A stretch of DNA of 64,000 nt from Pseudomonas protegens. Lineage in GTDB: Bacteria; Pseudomonadota; Gammaproteobacteria; Pseudomonadales; Pseudomonadaceae. The stretch spans positions 3,070,501 to 3,134,500 of the forward strand of contig NZ_CP031396.1 in the NCBI RefSeq assembly GCF_003363755.1, given 5' to 3'. Within the stretch, counting starts at the first letter, position 1, and each line of letters starts with the position of its first letter. This document shows, piece after piece, positions 56,479 through 64,000 of this stretch. Position numbers and translations under genes: made by a program. The notes under the pieces are model-generated. The model worked only from the letters and a program-made list of their open reading frames with translations. It had not been told where the DNA came from and searched no databases.

Positions 56479-57555
56479 TTAGGCAAACACCTGGAGGCTG
56501 CGCGGCGGCAAGGCCACCCAGATGTCCTGGGCGCCCAGGCGCGGCATGGCTTCCGGGGCCAGCTCCGCCAGCAGTGCATGCCCCGGCAGCTCGTTGAGTT
56601 CAAAGCTCATGCGGCAGCGATTGCCGAGGAAAGTGATCTCGCGGACCTTGGCCGGGAACAGGTTTTCCTCATGCACCGGCGGGTTCACGCTGATGGCTTC
56701 CGGACGACAGAACAGGCGACCCGAAGCGGCCTTGGCCGAATCGTCGGCCAGGCGCACATTCATCCCGCCGACCTGGGCGTGGCTGTCGCTGTTGCGGCTA
56801 AAAGGCAGCCAGTTGCCCTGGCCGACGAACTCGGCGACGAAGGGCGTGGCCGGACGATCGTAGATTTCCTGGGGCGTGGCGTACTGCTCGACCTTGCCGT
56901 TGTTCATCACGGCGATGCGGTCGGCCATCAACATGGCCTCGTCCTGATTGTGGGTGACCATCAGGGTGGTGATCCCCAGACGCCGTTGCAGCTGGCGCAG
57001 CTCGGTGCACAAGTGCTCGCGGACCCGGGCGTCCAGGGCCGACATCGGTTCGTCCAACAGCAGCAGCGACGGTGACGGCGCCAGGGCACGGGCCAGGGCG
57101 ACGCGCTGCTGCTGGCCGCCAGACAGCTGGCCGGGGTATTTCTTCTCGCTGCCGGTCAGCCCGACCAGTTCCAGCATCTGTGCCACACGCTTGCGCACTT
57201 CCTCACGGCCACTACCGGCCAGGCCGTAGGCGATATTGGCTTCCACCGTGAGATTGGGAAACAGCGCATAGGACTGGAACAGGATGCCGTAGTCCCGGGC
57301 TTGTGGCGCCAGCAGCGAAACATCCCGGTCCCCCAGGTACAACTCGCCCTGGTCCTGGCGCTCAAGGCCGGCGATGCAGCGCAGCAGTGTGGTCTTGCCG
57401 CAGCCGGACGGGCCCAGCAGACACACCAGTTCGCCGGCCGCGACGTCCAGGGACACGTTGTCCAGGGCGGTGAAGGCGCCAAAACGCTTCTGGATACCCC
57501 GCACCTTCATCGGCGCGCCGGGGTTGCTCAGGGCAGTTGCAGTGGAGTGGTTCAT
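56479..57555 (-). CDS. ABC transporter ATP-binding protein, 2-aminoethylphosphonate type
   Basis: 358 residues. Walker A GPSGCGKTT is at 48-56, Q-loop ILFQSYALFPNLTV, signature LSGGQQQRVALARAL, Walker B LLLLDEPMSALD and H-loop MVTHNQDEA follow. A C-terminal TOBE-like domain is present from about residue 280. It is first gene of the operon, and its ribosome-binding site lies inside a hairpin (57563-57581). Confidence 0.9.
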   Translation of the reverse strand: MNHSTATALSNPGAPMKVRGIQKRFGAFTALDNVSLDVAAGELVCLLGPSGCGKTTLLRCIAGLERQDQGELYLGDRDVSLLAPQARDYGILFQSYALFPNLTVEANIAYGLAGSGREEVRKRVAQMLELVGLTGSEKKYPGQLSGGQQQRVALARALAPSPSLLLLDEPMSALDARVREHLCTELRQLQRRLGITTLMVTHNQDEAMLMADRIAVMNNGKVEQYATPQEIYDRPATPFVAEFVGQGNWLPFSRNSDSHAQVGGMNVRLADDSAKAASGRLFCRPEAISVNPPVHEENLFPAKVREITFLGNRCRMSFELNELPGHALLAELAPEAMPRLGAQDIWVALPPRSLQVFA

Positions 57556-57562
57556 GGACGGA

Positions 57563-57581
57563 CCTCATCTAGCAGATGAGG
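57563..57581 (-). promoter_or_regulatory. Hairpin covering the ribosome-binding site of the phosphonate ABC operon
   Basis: On the operon strand CCTCATCT (57581-57574) and AGATGAGG (57570-57563) pair perfectly around the 3-base loop GCT. The second arm contains GAGG, the ribosome-binding site for the ATG at 57555. The structure can hide that site; alternatively the palindrome is a DNA operator. Confidence 0.6.
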
Positions 57582-57692
57582 CAAATCCTAGAGTTGTAAT
57601 GCGTCGGCCATATGGCAGTAAGGCAAAAACGACCGATAGTGGTATTCAGGGATTTTGGTTCAACCTGTAAGTCAGGTGCTGCCTGATCTGAC

Positions 57693-57763
57693 GCCTTCGC
57701 GAGCAAGCTCGCTCCCACAGGGGGAATGCATTTCAATGTAGGAGCGAGCTTGCTCGCGAAGGC
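57693..57763. repeat. Perfect 23-bp inverted repeat (GAGCAAGCTCGC-type REP)
   Basis: The arms at 57693-57715 and 57741-57763 are exact reverse complements with core CGCGAGCAAGCTCGC and a 25-base loop. The core differs from the GGCAAGCC family. It lies just past the LysR gene stop and upstream of the ABC operon. Confidence 0.85.
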
Positions 57764-57787
57764 ATCGGCATGACCGATGCAGGTCTT

Positions 57788-58651
57788 TCAGGCGGGAGCC
57801 ATTTCCTGGGCCAGGCCGAGGAAGGCCGCGGGCAGGCGCGCGTTCTTGCGCTCCTTGAGGCAGTACAGGTACTCGACGATCTGCGGCGCATGCTCGATGG
57901 TCAGGACCCGCAGTTGCGGATCGTGGGGCACTTCCTGACGGGCAATGATGCTGATGCCGATATTGCGCAGCACCGCCTCGCGGATCGATTCGCGACTGCC
58001 GATTTCCAGCAGCGGGCCAAAGCTGACGTTGGCGTCCTTGAGCAAGGTTTCAGTAAGGCTGCGGGTGGTGGAGCCCGGTTCACGCATCAACAGGGTATGC
58101 CCGGCCAGGGCATTGAGCGGCACGTGATCCAGCGCCGCCAGGGGGTGGTTGCGATGCACCGCCAGCACCAGCGGATCGCTGCCCAATACCCGGCGGATCA
58201 GCCGCGCATCCTCCAGCAGTTGCGAGGAGGCCGCCACATCCACCCGGTAGTCTTCCAGGGCTTCGAGGACTTGCTGGGAGTTGCCGATCTCCACCGACAC
58301 TTCGACCTGGGGCAATCGCTCGCGGAAAGTCTTCACCAGATCGAGGATGTAGTACGGCGCGGTGGCAGCGATGCGCAATGTGCCCTGCACCTGCCCGCTG
58401 TTGCGCAGGAAGAACTCGATGTCAGCCTCCTGCTGCAACAGGTCCTTGACCATGGGCAGCAGGCGCGTGCCTTCGTCGCTGAGGCTCAGGCGCCGACCGC
58501 CGCGGTAGAACAGCTCCACCGAATACTGGCTTTCCAGGTTGCGGATCTGCGTGGTCACCGTCGGCTGACTGAGGCCAAGCTTCTTCGCCGCCAGGGTGAT
58601 GCTGCCCAGGCGGGCGACCATGTAAAAAGCCTTCAGCTCGGCACTCAGCAT
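57788..58651 (-). CDS. LysR-family regulator of the phosphonate cluster
   Basis: 287 residues. The N-terminal helix-turn-helix is GSITLAAKKLGLSQPTVTTQI, followed by an effector domain with LREPGSTTRSLTETLL and EIGSRESIREAVLRNIGISI. The pattern fits the LysR type associated with aminoethylphosphonate catabolism. It lies directly upstream of, and co-directional with, the ABC operon, so activation of that operon is likely. ATG 58651 (MLSAELKAFY) is the family-typical start; the longer frame begins in a repeat. Confidence 0.86.
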   Translation of the reverse strand: MLSAELKAFYMVARLGSITLAAKKLGLSQPTVTTQIRNLESQYSVELFYRGGRRLSLSDEGTRLLPMVKDLLQQEADIEFFLRNSGQVQGTLRIAATAPYYILDLVKTFRERLPQVEVSVEIGNSQQVLEALEDYRVDVAASSQLLEDARLIRRVLGSDPLVLAVHRNHPLAALDHVPLNALAGHTLLMREPGSTTRSLTETLLKDANVSFGPLLEIGSRESIREAVLRNIGISIIARQEVPHDPQLRVLTIEHAPQIVEYLYCLKERKNARLPAAFLGLAQEMAPA

Positions 58652-58654
58652 GGC

Positions 58655-58700
58655 GGCTTGCCGCAGCTGCAAGCTTTGAGCGGCAAGCCGCAAGCTGAAG
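58655..58700. repeat. GCTTGCCGCAGCTGCAAGC-type intergenic repeat
   Basis: Overlapping inverted motifs GCTTGCCGC, GCTGCAAGC, GCGGCAAGC and CGCAAGCTG are related to the stretch at 180-225. It lies between cadA and the LysR gene. Confidence 0.4.
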
Positions 58701-58766
58701 CCGGTGCGTGTGAGTTCATCACTCTGGTTTTCCCCTCAGTTGCTTGTTGCTTGCCGCTACGGTGGC

Positions 58767-61118
58767 CTATTTGCGCAGCAGGCGCAGGCCGTTGAATACC
58801 ACCAGCAGGCTGACGCCCATGTCGGCGAACACCGCCATCCACATGGTGGCGAGCCCGGCAAAGGTTACCCCAAGAAAGATCGCCTTGATGACCAGGGCCA
58901 GGGCGATATTTTGCTTGAGCACCACCGAGGTCTGGCGCGACAGGCGAATAAAAGCCGGAATCTTGCGCAGATCGTCGTCCATCAGCGCTACATCCGCAGT
59001 CTCGATGGCCGTATCGGTGCCCGCCGCGGCCATGGCGAAACCTATCTCGGCCCGGGCCAGGGCCGGGGCGTCGTTGATGCCGTCGCCCACCATGCCCACC
59101 CGATGCCCCTGGGCATACAACGCCTCGATGGCTTGCAGCTTGTCGGTGGGCAACAGGTCGCCCCGGGCCTGATCGATGCCCACCTGGGCCGCAATGGCCT
59201 GGGCGGTGTGAGGGTTGTCGCCGGTGAGCATCAGGGTCTTGATCCCCAGCTCATGCAACTGCTGGATGGCCTCGCGGCTGGATTCCTTGACCGTGTCGGC
59301 CACGGCGAACAGTGCCAGGGGGCCATTGCTGTCCAGCAACAGCACCACGGTCTTGCCCTGCTTCTCCAGGGCGAAGAGTTTTTCCTCCAGGGCCGGGGAG
59401 CACAGGCCCAGCTCTTCCACCAGGCGGTGGTTGCCCAGGTGATACAGCTGGCCGTTTATTTCGCCGCGCACTCCGCGCCCAGTCAGGGCTTCGAAGTTAT
59501 CCACAGCATGCAGCGCCAGCTGCTTATCCACAGCCGCCTGGGCAATGGCCAGGGACACCGGATGATCGGAACGTCCCGCCAGGCTCGCGGCCAGGGCCGG
59601 AGCCGTGTCCTGCGCCAACGGGTCCAGGGATAGGAAATCGGTCTGTACCGGTTTGCCGTGGGTGATGGTGCCGGTCTTGTCCAGGGCCAGGTAGTCGAGC
59701 TTGTAACCGCCCTCCAGGTAGACCCCGCCCTTGACCAGGATGCCCTTGCGGGCCGCAGCCGCCAGGCCGCTGACGATGCTCACCGGGGTGGAGATCACCA
59801 GGGCACAGGGACAGGCCACCACCAGCAACACCAGGGCGCGGTAGATCCAGTCGAACCAGACGCCACCCATGAACAGCGGTGGAATCAGCGCTACGGCCAG
59901 GGCGAAGGCGAATACCGCCGGGGTGTAGATTTTCGAGAAGGTATCGACGAAGCGCTGGGTCGGCGCCCGGGCGCCCTGGGCCTGCTCCACGGCGTGGATG
60001 ATCCGTGCCAGGGTCGAGTTGTTGGCGGCGGCGGTCACGCGATATTCCAGGGAACCGGCCTGGTTGATGGTGCCGGCGAACACCTTGTCGCCCACGGTTT
60101 TTTCCACCGGCAGGCTTTCACCGGTGATCGGCGCCTGGTCAATGGTGGAGCTGCCGGACACGACCTCGCCGTCCAGACCGATGCGCTCTCCCGGGCGAAC
60201 TCGCACGCGGGCGCCCAGTTCGACGTTTTTCGCCTCCAGTTCGCTCCAGCTGCCGTCCGCCTGCTGCACCGTGACCTGTTCCGGGGTCATCTGCATCAGG
60301 CCGCTGATGGCGTTGCGCGCCCGGTCCAGGGAGCGGGCCTCGATCAACTCGGCCACGGTGAACAGGAACATCACCATCGCCGCTTCCGGCCATTGGCCAA
60401 TCAGCACTGCACCGGTCACGGCAATGCTCATCAGCGCATTGATATTCAGGTTGCGGTTCTTCAGGGCGATCCAGCCCTTCTTGTAGGTGCCCAGGCCGCC
60501 ACTGAGGATCGACACCAGGGCCACCAGCGCCACGACCCAGTCGGGTGCGACATTGGTGAAGTGAATGACTTCGGCGGCCAGCGCGCCGATACCGGACAGG
60601 GCCAGCGGCCACCAGGCTTTCTTCACCGGCGCTGCGGCAGGCGCGACTTCGGCGCCGTCCTGCTGCAGAGGCTCGGCGTGCATGCCCAGGGATTTGATCG
60701 CTTCGATGATCGGCGTCGTGCTCGGCAGGTCGTGGGTCACCCCCAGCACGCGGTTCATCAGGTTGAACTCCAGCGCCTGAACCCCCGCCAGCTTGCCCAG
60801 CTTGTTCTGGATCAGGGTCTGCTCGGTGGGGCAATCCATGGCTTCAATGCGGAAGCTGCTCAGACGCGCGCCGGCAGTCGGTGTTTCGCTCAGGGTGACC
60901 TTGGACGGCGCCGGGCCGGCAGAACCGCAGCAGGAGGCACCGTGGGTGGCGTGATCGTGCGCCTTGACCGGCTGCAGCTTGCCCGCAGAGGCAGGGGCAT
61001 GGGAATGGCTGTGATCGTGATCGTGATCGTGATCGTGATCGTGATCGTGATCGTGATCGTGATCAGCATGGGCGTGCTGGGCGTCGGGTTTGCGCGGGTT
61101 GTGAATGGAGTCGCTCAT
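58767..61118 (-). CDS. cadA: Zinc/cadmium/lead-exporting P1B-type ATPase
   Basis: 783 residues. A His/Asp-rich N-terminus with about nine His-Asp repeats is followed by a heavy-metal-associated domain with the DCPTEQ cysteine motif, A-domain TGES, the ion-path motif ACPCALV, phosphorylation site DKTGT, and GDGINDAPALA. CPC plus His-rich tail points to Zn2+/Cd2+ efflux to the periplasm. ATG 61118 is used because upstream in-frame sequence overlaps the operator. It is divergent from cadR. Confidence 0.93.
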   Translation of the reverse strand: MSDSIHNPRKPDAQHAHADHDHDHDHDHDHDHDHDHSHSHAPASAGKLQPVKAHDHATHGASCCGSAGPAPSKVTLSETPTAGARLSSFRIEAMDCPTEQTLIQNKLGKLAGVQALEFNLMNRVLGVTHDLPSTTPIIEAIKSLGMHAEPLQQDGAEVAPAAAPVKKAWWPLALSGIGALAAEVIHFTNVAPDWVVALVALVSILSGGLGTYKKGWIALKNRNLNINALMSIAVTGAVLIGQWPEAAMVMFLFTVAELIEARSLDRARNAISGLMQMTPEQVTVQQADGSWSELEAKNVELGARVRVRPGERIGLDGEVVSGSSTIDQAPITGESLPVEKTVGDKVFAGTINQAGSLEYRVTAAANNSTLARIIHAVEQAQGARAPTQRFVDTFSKIYTPAVFAFALAVALIPPLFMGGVWFDWIYRALVLLVVACPCALVISTPVSIVSGLAAAARKGILVKGGVYLEGGYKLDYLALDKTGTITHGKPVQTDFLSLDPLAQDTAPALAASLAGRSDHPVSLAIAQAAVDKQLALHAVDNFEALTGRGVRGEINGQLYHLGNHRLVEELGLCSPALEEKLFALEKQGKTVVLLLDSNGPLALFAVADTVKESSREAIQQLHELGIKTLMLTGDNPHTAQAIAAQVGIDQARGDLLPTDKLQAIEALYAQGHRVGMVGDGINDAPALARAEIGFAMAAAGTDTAIETADVALMDDDLRKIPAFIRLSRQTSVVLKQNIALALVIKAIFLGVTFAGLATMWMAVFADMGVSLLVVFNGLRLLRK
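61011..61064. repeat. Hexanucleotide tandem repeat (GTGATC x9) in cadA
   Basis: Nine exact GTGATC copies encode alternating His-Asp on the cadA strand. Changes in copy number keep frame and would change the number of metal-binding histidines. Confidence 0.95.
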
Positions 61119-61159
61119 AGGGGTCGCGTCCGTATAAAGGTGCTTGTTGCCAAGTGAAC

Positions 61160-61184
61160 ACCCTGTAGCCACTATAGGGTCAAG
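61160..61184 (-). promoter_or_regulatory. CadR (MerR-type) operator and cadA promoter
   Basis: The dyad ACCCTGTAG...CTATAGGGT spans 61160-61180. On the cadA strand it follows TTGACC (61184-61179), with a 19-base spacer before a weak TTCACT -10. Over-long spacers with a centred dyad are the hallmark of MerR-family promoters, and the sequence resembles what I recall of the P. putida cadA operator. Confidence 0.85.
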
Positions 61185-61206
61185 CACCCATTCGGAGACG
61201 GCGGCA

Positions 61207-61656
61207 ATGAAGATTGGCGAACTGGCGAAACTCACCGACTGTCAGGTCGAGACCATCCGTTACTACGAGCGCGAAGGACTGCTGCCGGAACCGGCCCGCA
61301 GCGAAGGCAACTACCGCCTCTACACCCAGGCCCACACCGAGCGCCTGACCTTTATCCGCAACTGCCGCAGCCTGGACATGACCCTCGAGGAAATCCGCAG
61401 CCTGCTCAACCTGCGGGACAGCCCCGAAGGCCAGTGCGCCAGCGTCAACGCCCTGATCGACGAGCACATCCACCACGTCAAGGCGCGCATCGACGGGCTA
61501 CTGGTGCTCCAGGAACAACTGCTGGACCTGCGCCAGCGCTGCAGCGAAGGGCCGGACCTGGATCACTGCGGCATCCTCCAGCGCCTGGAAGTCAGCGGTT
61601 CGGTGGCTCCCAGCGAGGCCGAGCCGTCCCATGTCGGCCGCAGCCACGGGCATTGA
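61207..61656 (+). CDS. cadR: MerR-family cadmium/zinc-responsive regulator CadR
   Basis: 149 residues. The N-terminal MerR helix-turn-helix is MKIGELAKLTDCQVETIRYYE, followed by a dimerisation helix. Metal ligands Cys77 and Cys112 are present with Cys121 in the final loop. A His-containing tail (SHVGRSHGH) supplies the second metal site described for Pseudomonas CadR. It twists the cadA promoter into an active form when metal binds. ATG 61207 lies beyond the operator; a longer frame from 61144 would run through it. Confidence 0.92.
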   Translation: MKIGELAKLTDCQVETIRYYEREGLLPEPARSEGNYRLYTQAHTERLTFIRNCRSLDMTLEEIRSLLNLRDSPEGQCASVNALIDEHIHHVKARIDGLLVLQEQLLDLRQRCSEGPDLDHCGILQRLEVSGSVAPSEAEPSHVGRSHGH

Positions 61657-61679
61657 GCCTGGGGCTGGGCGCCGTGGTT

Positions 61680-62270
61680 TCAGGAACCCCGGCGCCCAGC
61701 CGCCGCCAGCAGTCGCTGATACACAAGCTCCAGCACATCCAGCAGACGCTGATCCAGCCGTCGCCAGGCCAGGCCCAGGCGCACCAGCCATGCGCTGAAC
61801 AAACCCACCAGGCAACCGCCAAGAATATCGAAGGGGAAATGCACGCCCAGGTAGACCCGCGCCCAGCTCACCAGCACTGCCAGGGCCAGCATGACCAGCC
61901 CGGTCTTGCGCAGGGACGCCAGGATCAGGGCAAAAGCCATGGCGAACATGCCGCTGGCGTGGTCGCTGGGGAAAGAGGCTCCAGGCGCATGGGCGAGGAA
62001 ATTCTGCCCCAACTCCAGCATGAAGGGCCGCGGATGAAACCACAGGCCACGGATCACCAGGTTGCAGGCCAGGGCGACCACGATGCTCGAGGTCGCCAGC
62101 AGGACGATCATTTTCTGCCGGCGCTCGCCAAAGACCCAGAGCATCAGGAGCAGCAGCGGGACACAAAAGACCACCCACTGGGCGAGAAAAATCGCCAGTT
62201 CACGCATCGGCAGCGATGCCTCGGCGCTGGCATTGATGGCCAGGAACAGGCTGCGATTGAGTTCTTCCAT
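61680..62270 (-). CDS. PAP2-type membrane phosphatase (undecaprenyl-diphosphatase-like)
   Basis: 196 residues with about five to six membrane helices. The three-part PAP2 motif reads RGLWFHPRP (motif 1, with Arg in place of the usual Lys), PSDHASG (motif 2) and SWARVYLGVHFPFD (motif 3). BcrC-like members remove phosphate from undecaprenyl pyrophosphate on the periplasmic face. The specific lipid substrate is inferred. It converges with cadR, only 23 bases away. Confidence 0.86.
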   Translation of the reverse strand: MEELNRSLFLAINASAEASLPMRELAIFLAQWVVFCVPLLLLMLWVFGERRQKMIVLLATSSIVVALACNLVIRGLWFHPRPFMLELGQNFLAHAPGASFPSDHASGMFAMAFALILASLRKTGLVMLALAVLVSWARVYLGVHFPFDILGGCLVGLFSAWLVRLGLAWRRLDQRLLDVLELVYQRLLAAAGRRGS

Positions 62271-62410
62271 TCAGGGGCTCGCGATCAACGTCAAAAGGAC
62301 GACGTCCAGGCTTTCCCGGACCACTCCTGAGAGCCTTGACGCCCGGCAGGCAGGGCAATGCCCGGAATAGCTCCCGGGCAAAGGTCGATAAAGATATCGG
62401 GGGAAATCGA

Positions 62411-62430
62411 CAGGGGCCGCGCGGCCCCTG
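62411..62430 (-). terminator. GC hairpin downstream of thyA
   Basis: CAGGGGCC-GCGC-GGCCCCTG makes a perfect 8-bp stem 19 bases past the thyA stop. There is no long T-run. It probably marks the 3' end of the lgt-thyA transcript. Confidence 0.55.
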
Positions 62431-62449
62431 GGTGCAGCCGCTAAAAGAC

Positions 62450-63421
62450 TTAAACCGCCATCGGCGCGGTCATCGGCGCGTGGTGCTCATAGCCTTCCAG
62501 GGAGAAATCGCTCGGCTCGATCAGTTCCAGCCACTCCGGCTGGTAGACGCCAGTCTTGGCGAACTCCGGCACGCGCTCGGAAATCACCAGCTTGGGCATC
62601 GGGAACGGCTCGCGCTTGAGCTGTTCGTTGAGCATGTCCAGGTGATTTTCGTAAACGTGGGCATCACCGATGAAGTAGGTGAACCAGCGCGGCGTGTAGC
62701 CGGTCAGGCGACCGATCAGGCTCAGCAGCGCGGCGCCCTCGGTGAGGTTGAACGGCGTCCCCAGCCCCAGGTCGTTGGAGCGGATGTAGAGGGTCAGGGA
62801 GATTTCCCGGGTCTCGACATTAGGGTGGAACTGGTACAGCAGATGGCACGGCGGCAGGGCCATTTCATCCAGCTGCGCGCAGTTCCAGCCGTGGAACAGG
62901 ATTCGCCGGCTGCCCGGGTCGTTGATGATGGTGTCAACGCACTGGCGCACCTGATCGATGGCCTTGTACAGCACCACGTAACCCTGGCCGTCTTCCTCGC
63001 CGGCGGCGATCTGCCGGTAGCCCTGGCTCAACGCCAGGTCAATGGCGGCCTGGTTGCTGGTCTTGATCTGCTTGTAGGCCGGCCACTTGCGCCACTGCAC
63101 GCCGTAGATCTCGCCCAGATCGTCATCGCCCTGGCGGAACGGGTTGGCCAGCCACTGGGCGTTTTCGTTGGCGTTCTGGTCCCAGACCTTGCAGCCCAGG
63201 GCACGGAACTCGGCGGCGTTGTTCACCCCACGCAGGAAGCCGACCATCTCGCCGATGGCCGACTTGAAGGCCATCTTGCGGGTGGTGATGGCCGGGAAAC
63301 CTTCCTTGAGGTCGTAGCGCAGCATGGCCCCGGGAAAGCTGATGGTGTTCACACCGGTGCGGTTGGCCTGCTTGGTGCCGTTGTTGATGACATGGGCCAC
63401 CAGATCAAGATATTGCTTCAT
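62450..63421 (-). CDS. thyA: Thymidylate synthase
   Basis: 323 residues, about 60 longer than the E. coli enzyme owing to an insertion between about residues 80 and 150. [18 protein letters not shown], the catalytic LPPCH with Cys192, [19 protein letters not shown] and GDAHVYENH are present. It methylates dUMP with methylene-tetrahydrofolate. It follows lgt by 46 bases, the usual Pseudomonas order. Confidence 0.96.
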   Translation of the reverse strand: MKQYLDLVAHVINNGTKQANRTGVNTISFPGAMLRYDLKEGFPAITTRKMAFKSAIGEMVGFLRGVNNAAEFRALGCKVWDQNANENAQWLANPFRQGDDDLGEIYGVQWRKWPAYKQIKTSNQAAIDLALSQGYRQIAAGEEDGQGYVVLYKAIDQVRQCVDTIINDPGSRRILFHGWNCAQLDEMALPPCHLLYQFHPNVETREISLTLYIRSNDLGLGTPFNLTEGAALLSLIGRLTGYTPRWFTYFIGDAHVYENHLDMLNEQLKREPFPMPKLVISERVPEFAKTGVYQPEWLELIEPSDFSLEGYEHHAPMTAPMAV

Positions 63422-63441
63422 GAATTACCTGCATCCTTGAA

Positions 63442-63459
63442 CCCGGGGCACGCCCCGGG
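63442..63459 (-). other. GC hairpin between lgt and thyA
   Basis: CCCGGGGC-AC-GCCCCGGG forms a perfect stem (7 bp with a 4-base loop) in the 46-base gap, 20 bases before the thyA ATG. It could slow transcription or protect mRNA. No T-run is present. Confidence 0.4.
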
Positions 63460-63467
63460 ATTCGAAT

Positions 63468-64000
63468 TTATTGCGCCGCGCTCTGGGCCGGAGCGCGATG
63501 ATAAGCCAGCCAGATCAGTCCCAGGCCGCCGAGGATCATCGGCACGCACAGAACCTGACCCATGGTCAGCCAGTTCCATGCCAGGTAGCCCAGCTGTGCG
63601 TCCGGCACCCGGACGAACTCGACGATGAAACGGAAGATCCCGTAGAACAGGGCGAACATACCGGAAACCGCCATGGTCGGCCGGGGTTTGCGCGAGAACA
63701 GCCACAGGATCAGGAACAACGCCACGCCTTCCAGGGCGAACTGATACAACTGCGACGGATGACGCGGCAACTGCGCCGGATCGCTGAACGGCGGGAAGAT
63801 CATCGCCCATGGCACGTCGGTGGGTTTACCCCACAATTCGGCGTTGATGAAATTGCCGATTCGCCCGGCACCCAGGCCGATTGGCACCATGGGCGCGACG
63901 AAGTCCATCAGTTCGAAGAACGTCTTGTTGTTGCGCTTGCCGAACCACCAGGCCGCCAGCATTACTCCGATGAAACCGCCGTGGAACGACATGCCGCCCT
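63468..64000 (-). CDS. lgt: Prolipoprotein diacylglyceryl transferase, C-terminal part (partial)
   Basis: The frame is open to the window edge, so the N-terminus is missing. The visible 177 or so residues include [11 protein letters not shown] with the essential HGG motif, then [21 protein letters not shown] (the Lgt signature arginine and asparagine) and RHPSQLYQ. It adds diacylglycerol from phosphatidylglycerol to lipobox cysteines. Several hydrophobic helices follow to the C-terminus. Confidence 0.95.
   Translation of the reverse strand, partial: GGMSFHGGFIGVMLAAWWFGKRNNKTFFELMDFVAPMVPIGLGAGRIGNFINAELWGKPTDVPWAMIFPPFSDPAQLPRHPSQLYQFALEGVALFLILWLFSRKPRPTMAVSGMFALFYGIFRFIVEFVRVPDAQLGYLAWNWLTMGQVLCVPMILGGLGLIWLAYHRAPAQSAAQ

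Noticed and set aside
61011..61064. Regular tandem repeats considered as a CRISPR-like array
   Set aside because: The units are 6 bases with no spacers and lie inside the cadA coding frame.

Overview
The window is a dense, high-GC stretch of a Pseudomonas chromosome. Gene content and order (gshB-tonB3-algH-ruvX-pyrR-pyrB-pyrC', pilT-yggS-proC-yggT-yggU-metX-metW-rdgB-hemW, thiS-thiG-trmB, mtgA, rpoH-ftsX-ftsE-ftsY, coaD-fdx-mutM, ilvD, folA, thyA-lgt) follow what I recall of the P. aeruginosa PAO1 PA0340s-PA0407 region. Several inserted genes and many REP-type intergenic repeats point to the fluorescens/protegens/chlororaphis side of the genus. That species-level placement is inference.

Layout. 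1-5.3 kb: end of gshB, a TonB-family protein and the pyrimidine genes pyrR-pyrB-pyrC', where PyrC' lacks dihydroorotase metal ligands. 5.4-6.7 kb: a TM2-domain membrane protein and an NlpC/P60 peptidase. 6.8-15.5 kb: pilT without pilU, then a long plus-strand run with PLP homeostasis (yggS), proline (proC), methionine (metX-metW), nucleotide clean-up (rdgB), heme trafficking (hemW) and an RNA 2'-phosphotransferase (kptA). 15.6-24 kb: trmB, thiamine genes, mtgA, and the minus-strand ftsY-ftsE-ftsX-rpoH cluster. 23.4-28.7 kb: a catalytic/non-catalytic M16 peptidase pair, rsmD, a hydrolase and an AraC regulator. 28.8-34.3 kb: a sulfurtransferase, then a TetR regulator divergent from an aldehyde dehydrogenase / Tat lipoprotein / GMC dehydrogenase set, with a palindrome inside the spacer of a putative promoter. 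34.4-41.4 kb: coaD, ferredoxin, mutM, an HDOD protein, rlmI, ilvD.

41.5-62.3 kb is the more accessory part. It holds an orphan MBOAT/SGNH/SGNH acyl-transfer trio; a phosphorylcholine phosphatase divergent from a cystine-type transporter; folA; an uncharacterised membrane protein-GTPase pair (DUF2868/DUF3482); a phosphonate (probably 2-aminoethylphosphonate-type) uptake and oxidation cluster with its own LysR regulator; and a cadA/cadR zinc/cadmium export module with a clear MerR-type operator. The window closes with a PAP2 phosphatase, thyA and a partial lgt.

No tRNA, rRNA, insertion sequence, prophage or CRISPR array was seen. At least three families of short intergenic repeats occur, including several near-perfect REP hairpins and one tandemly duplicated REP block.
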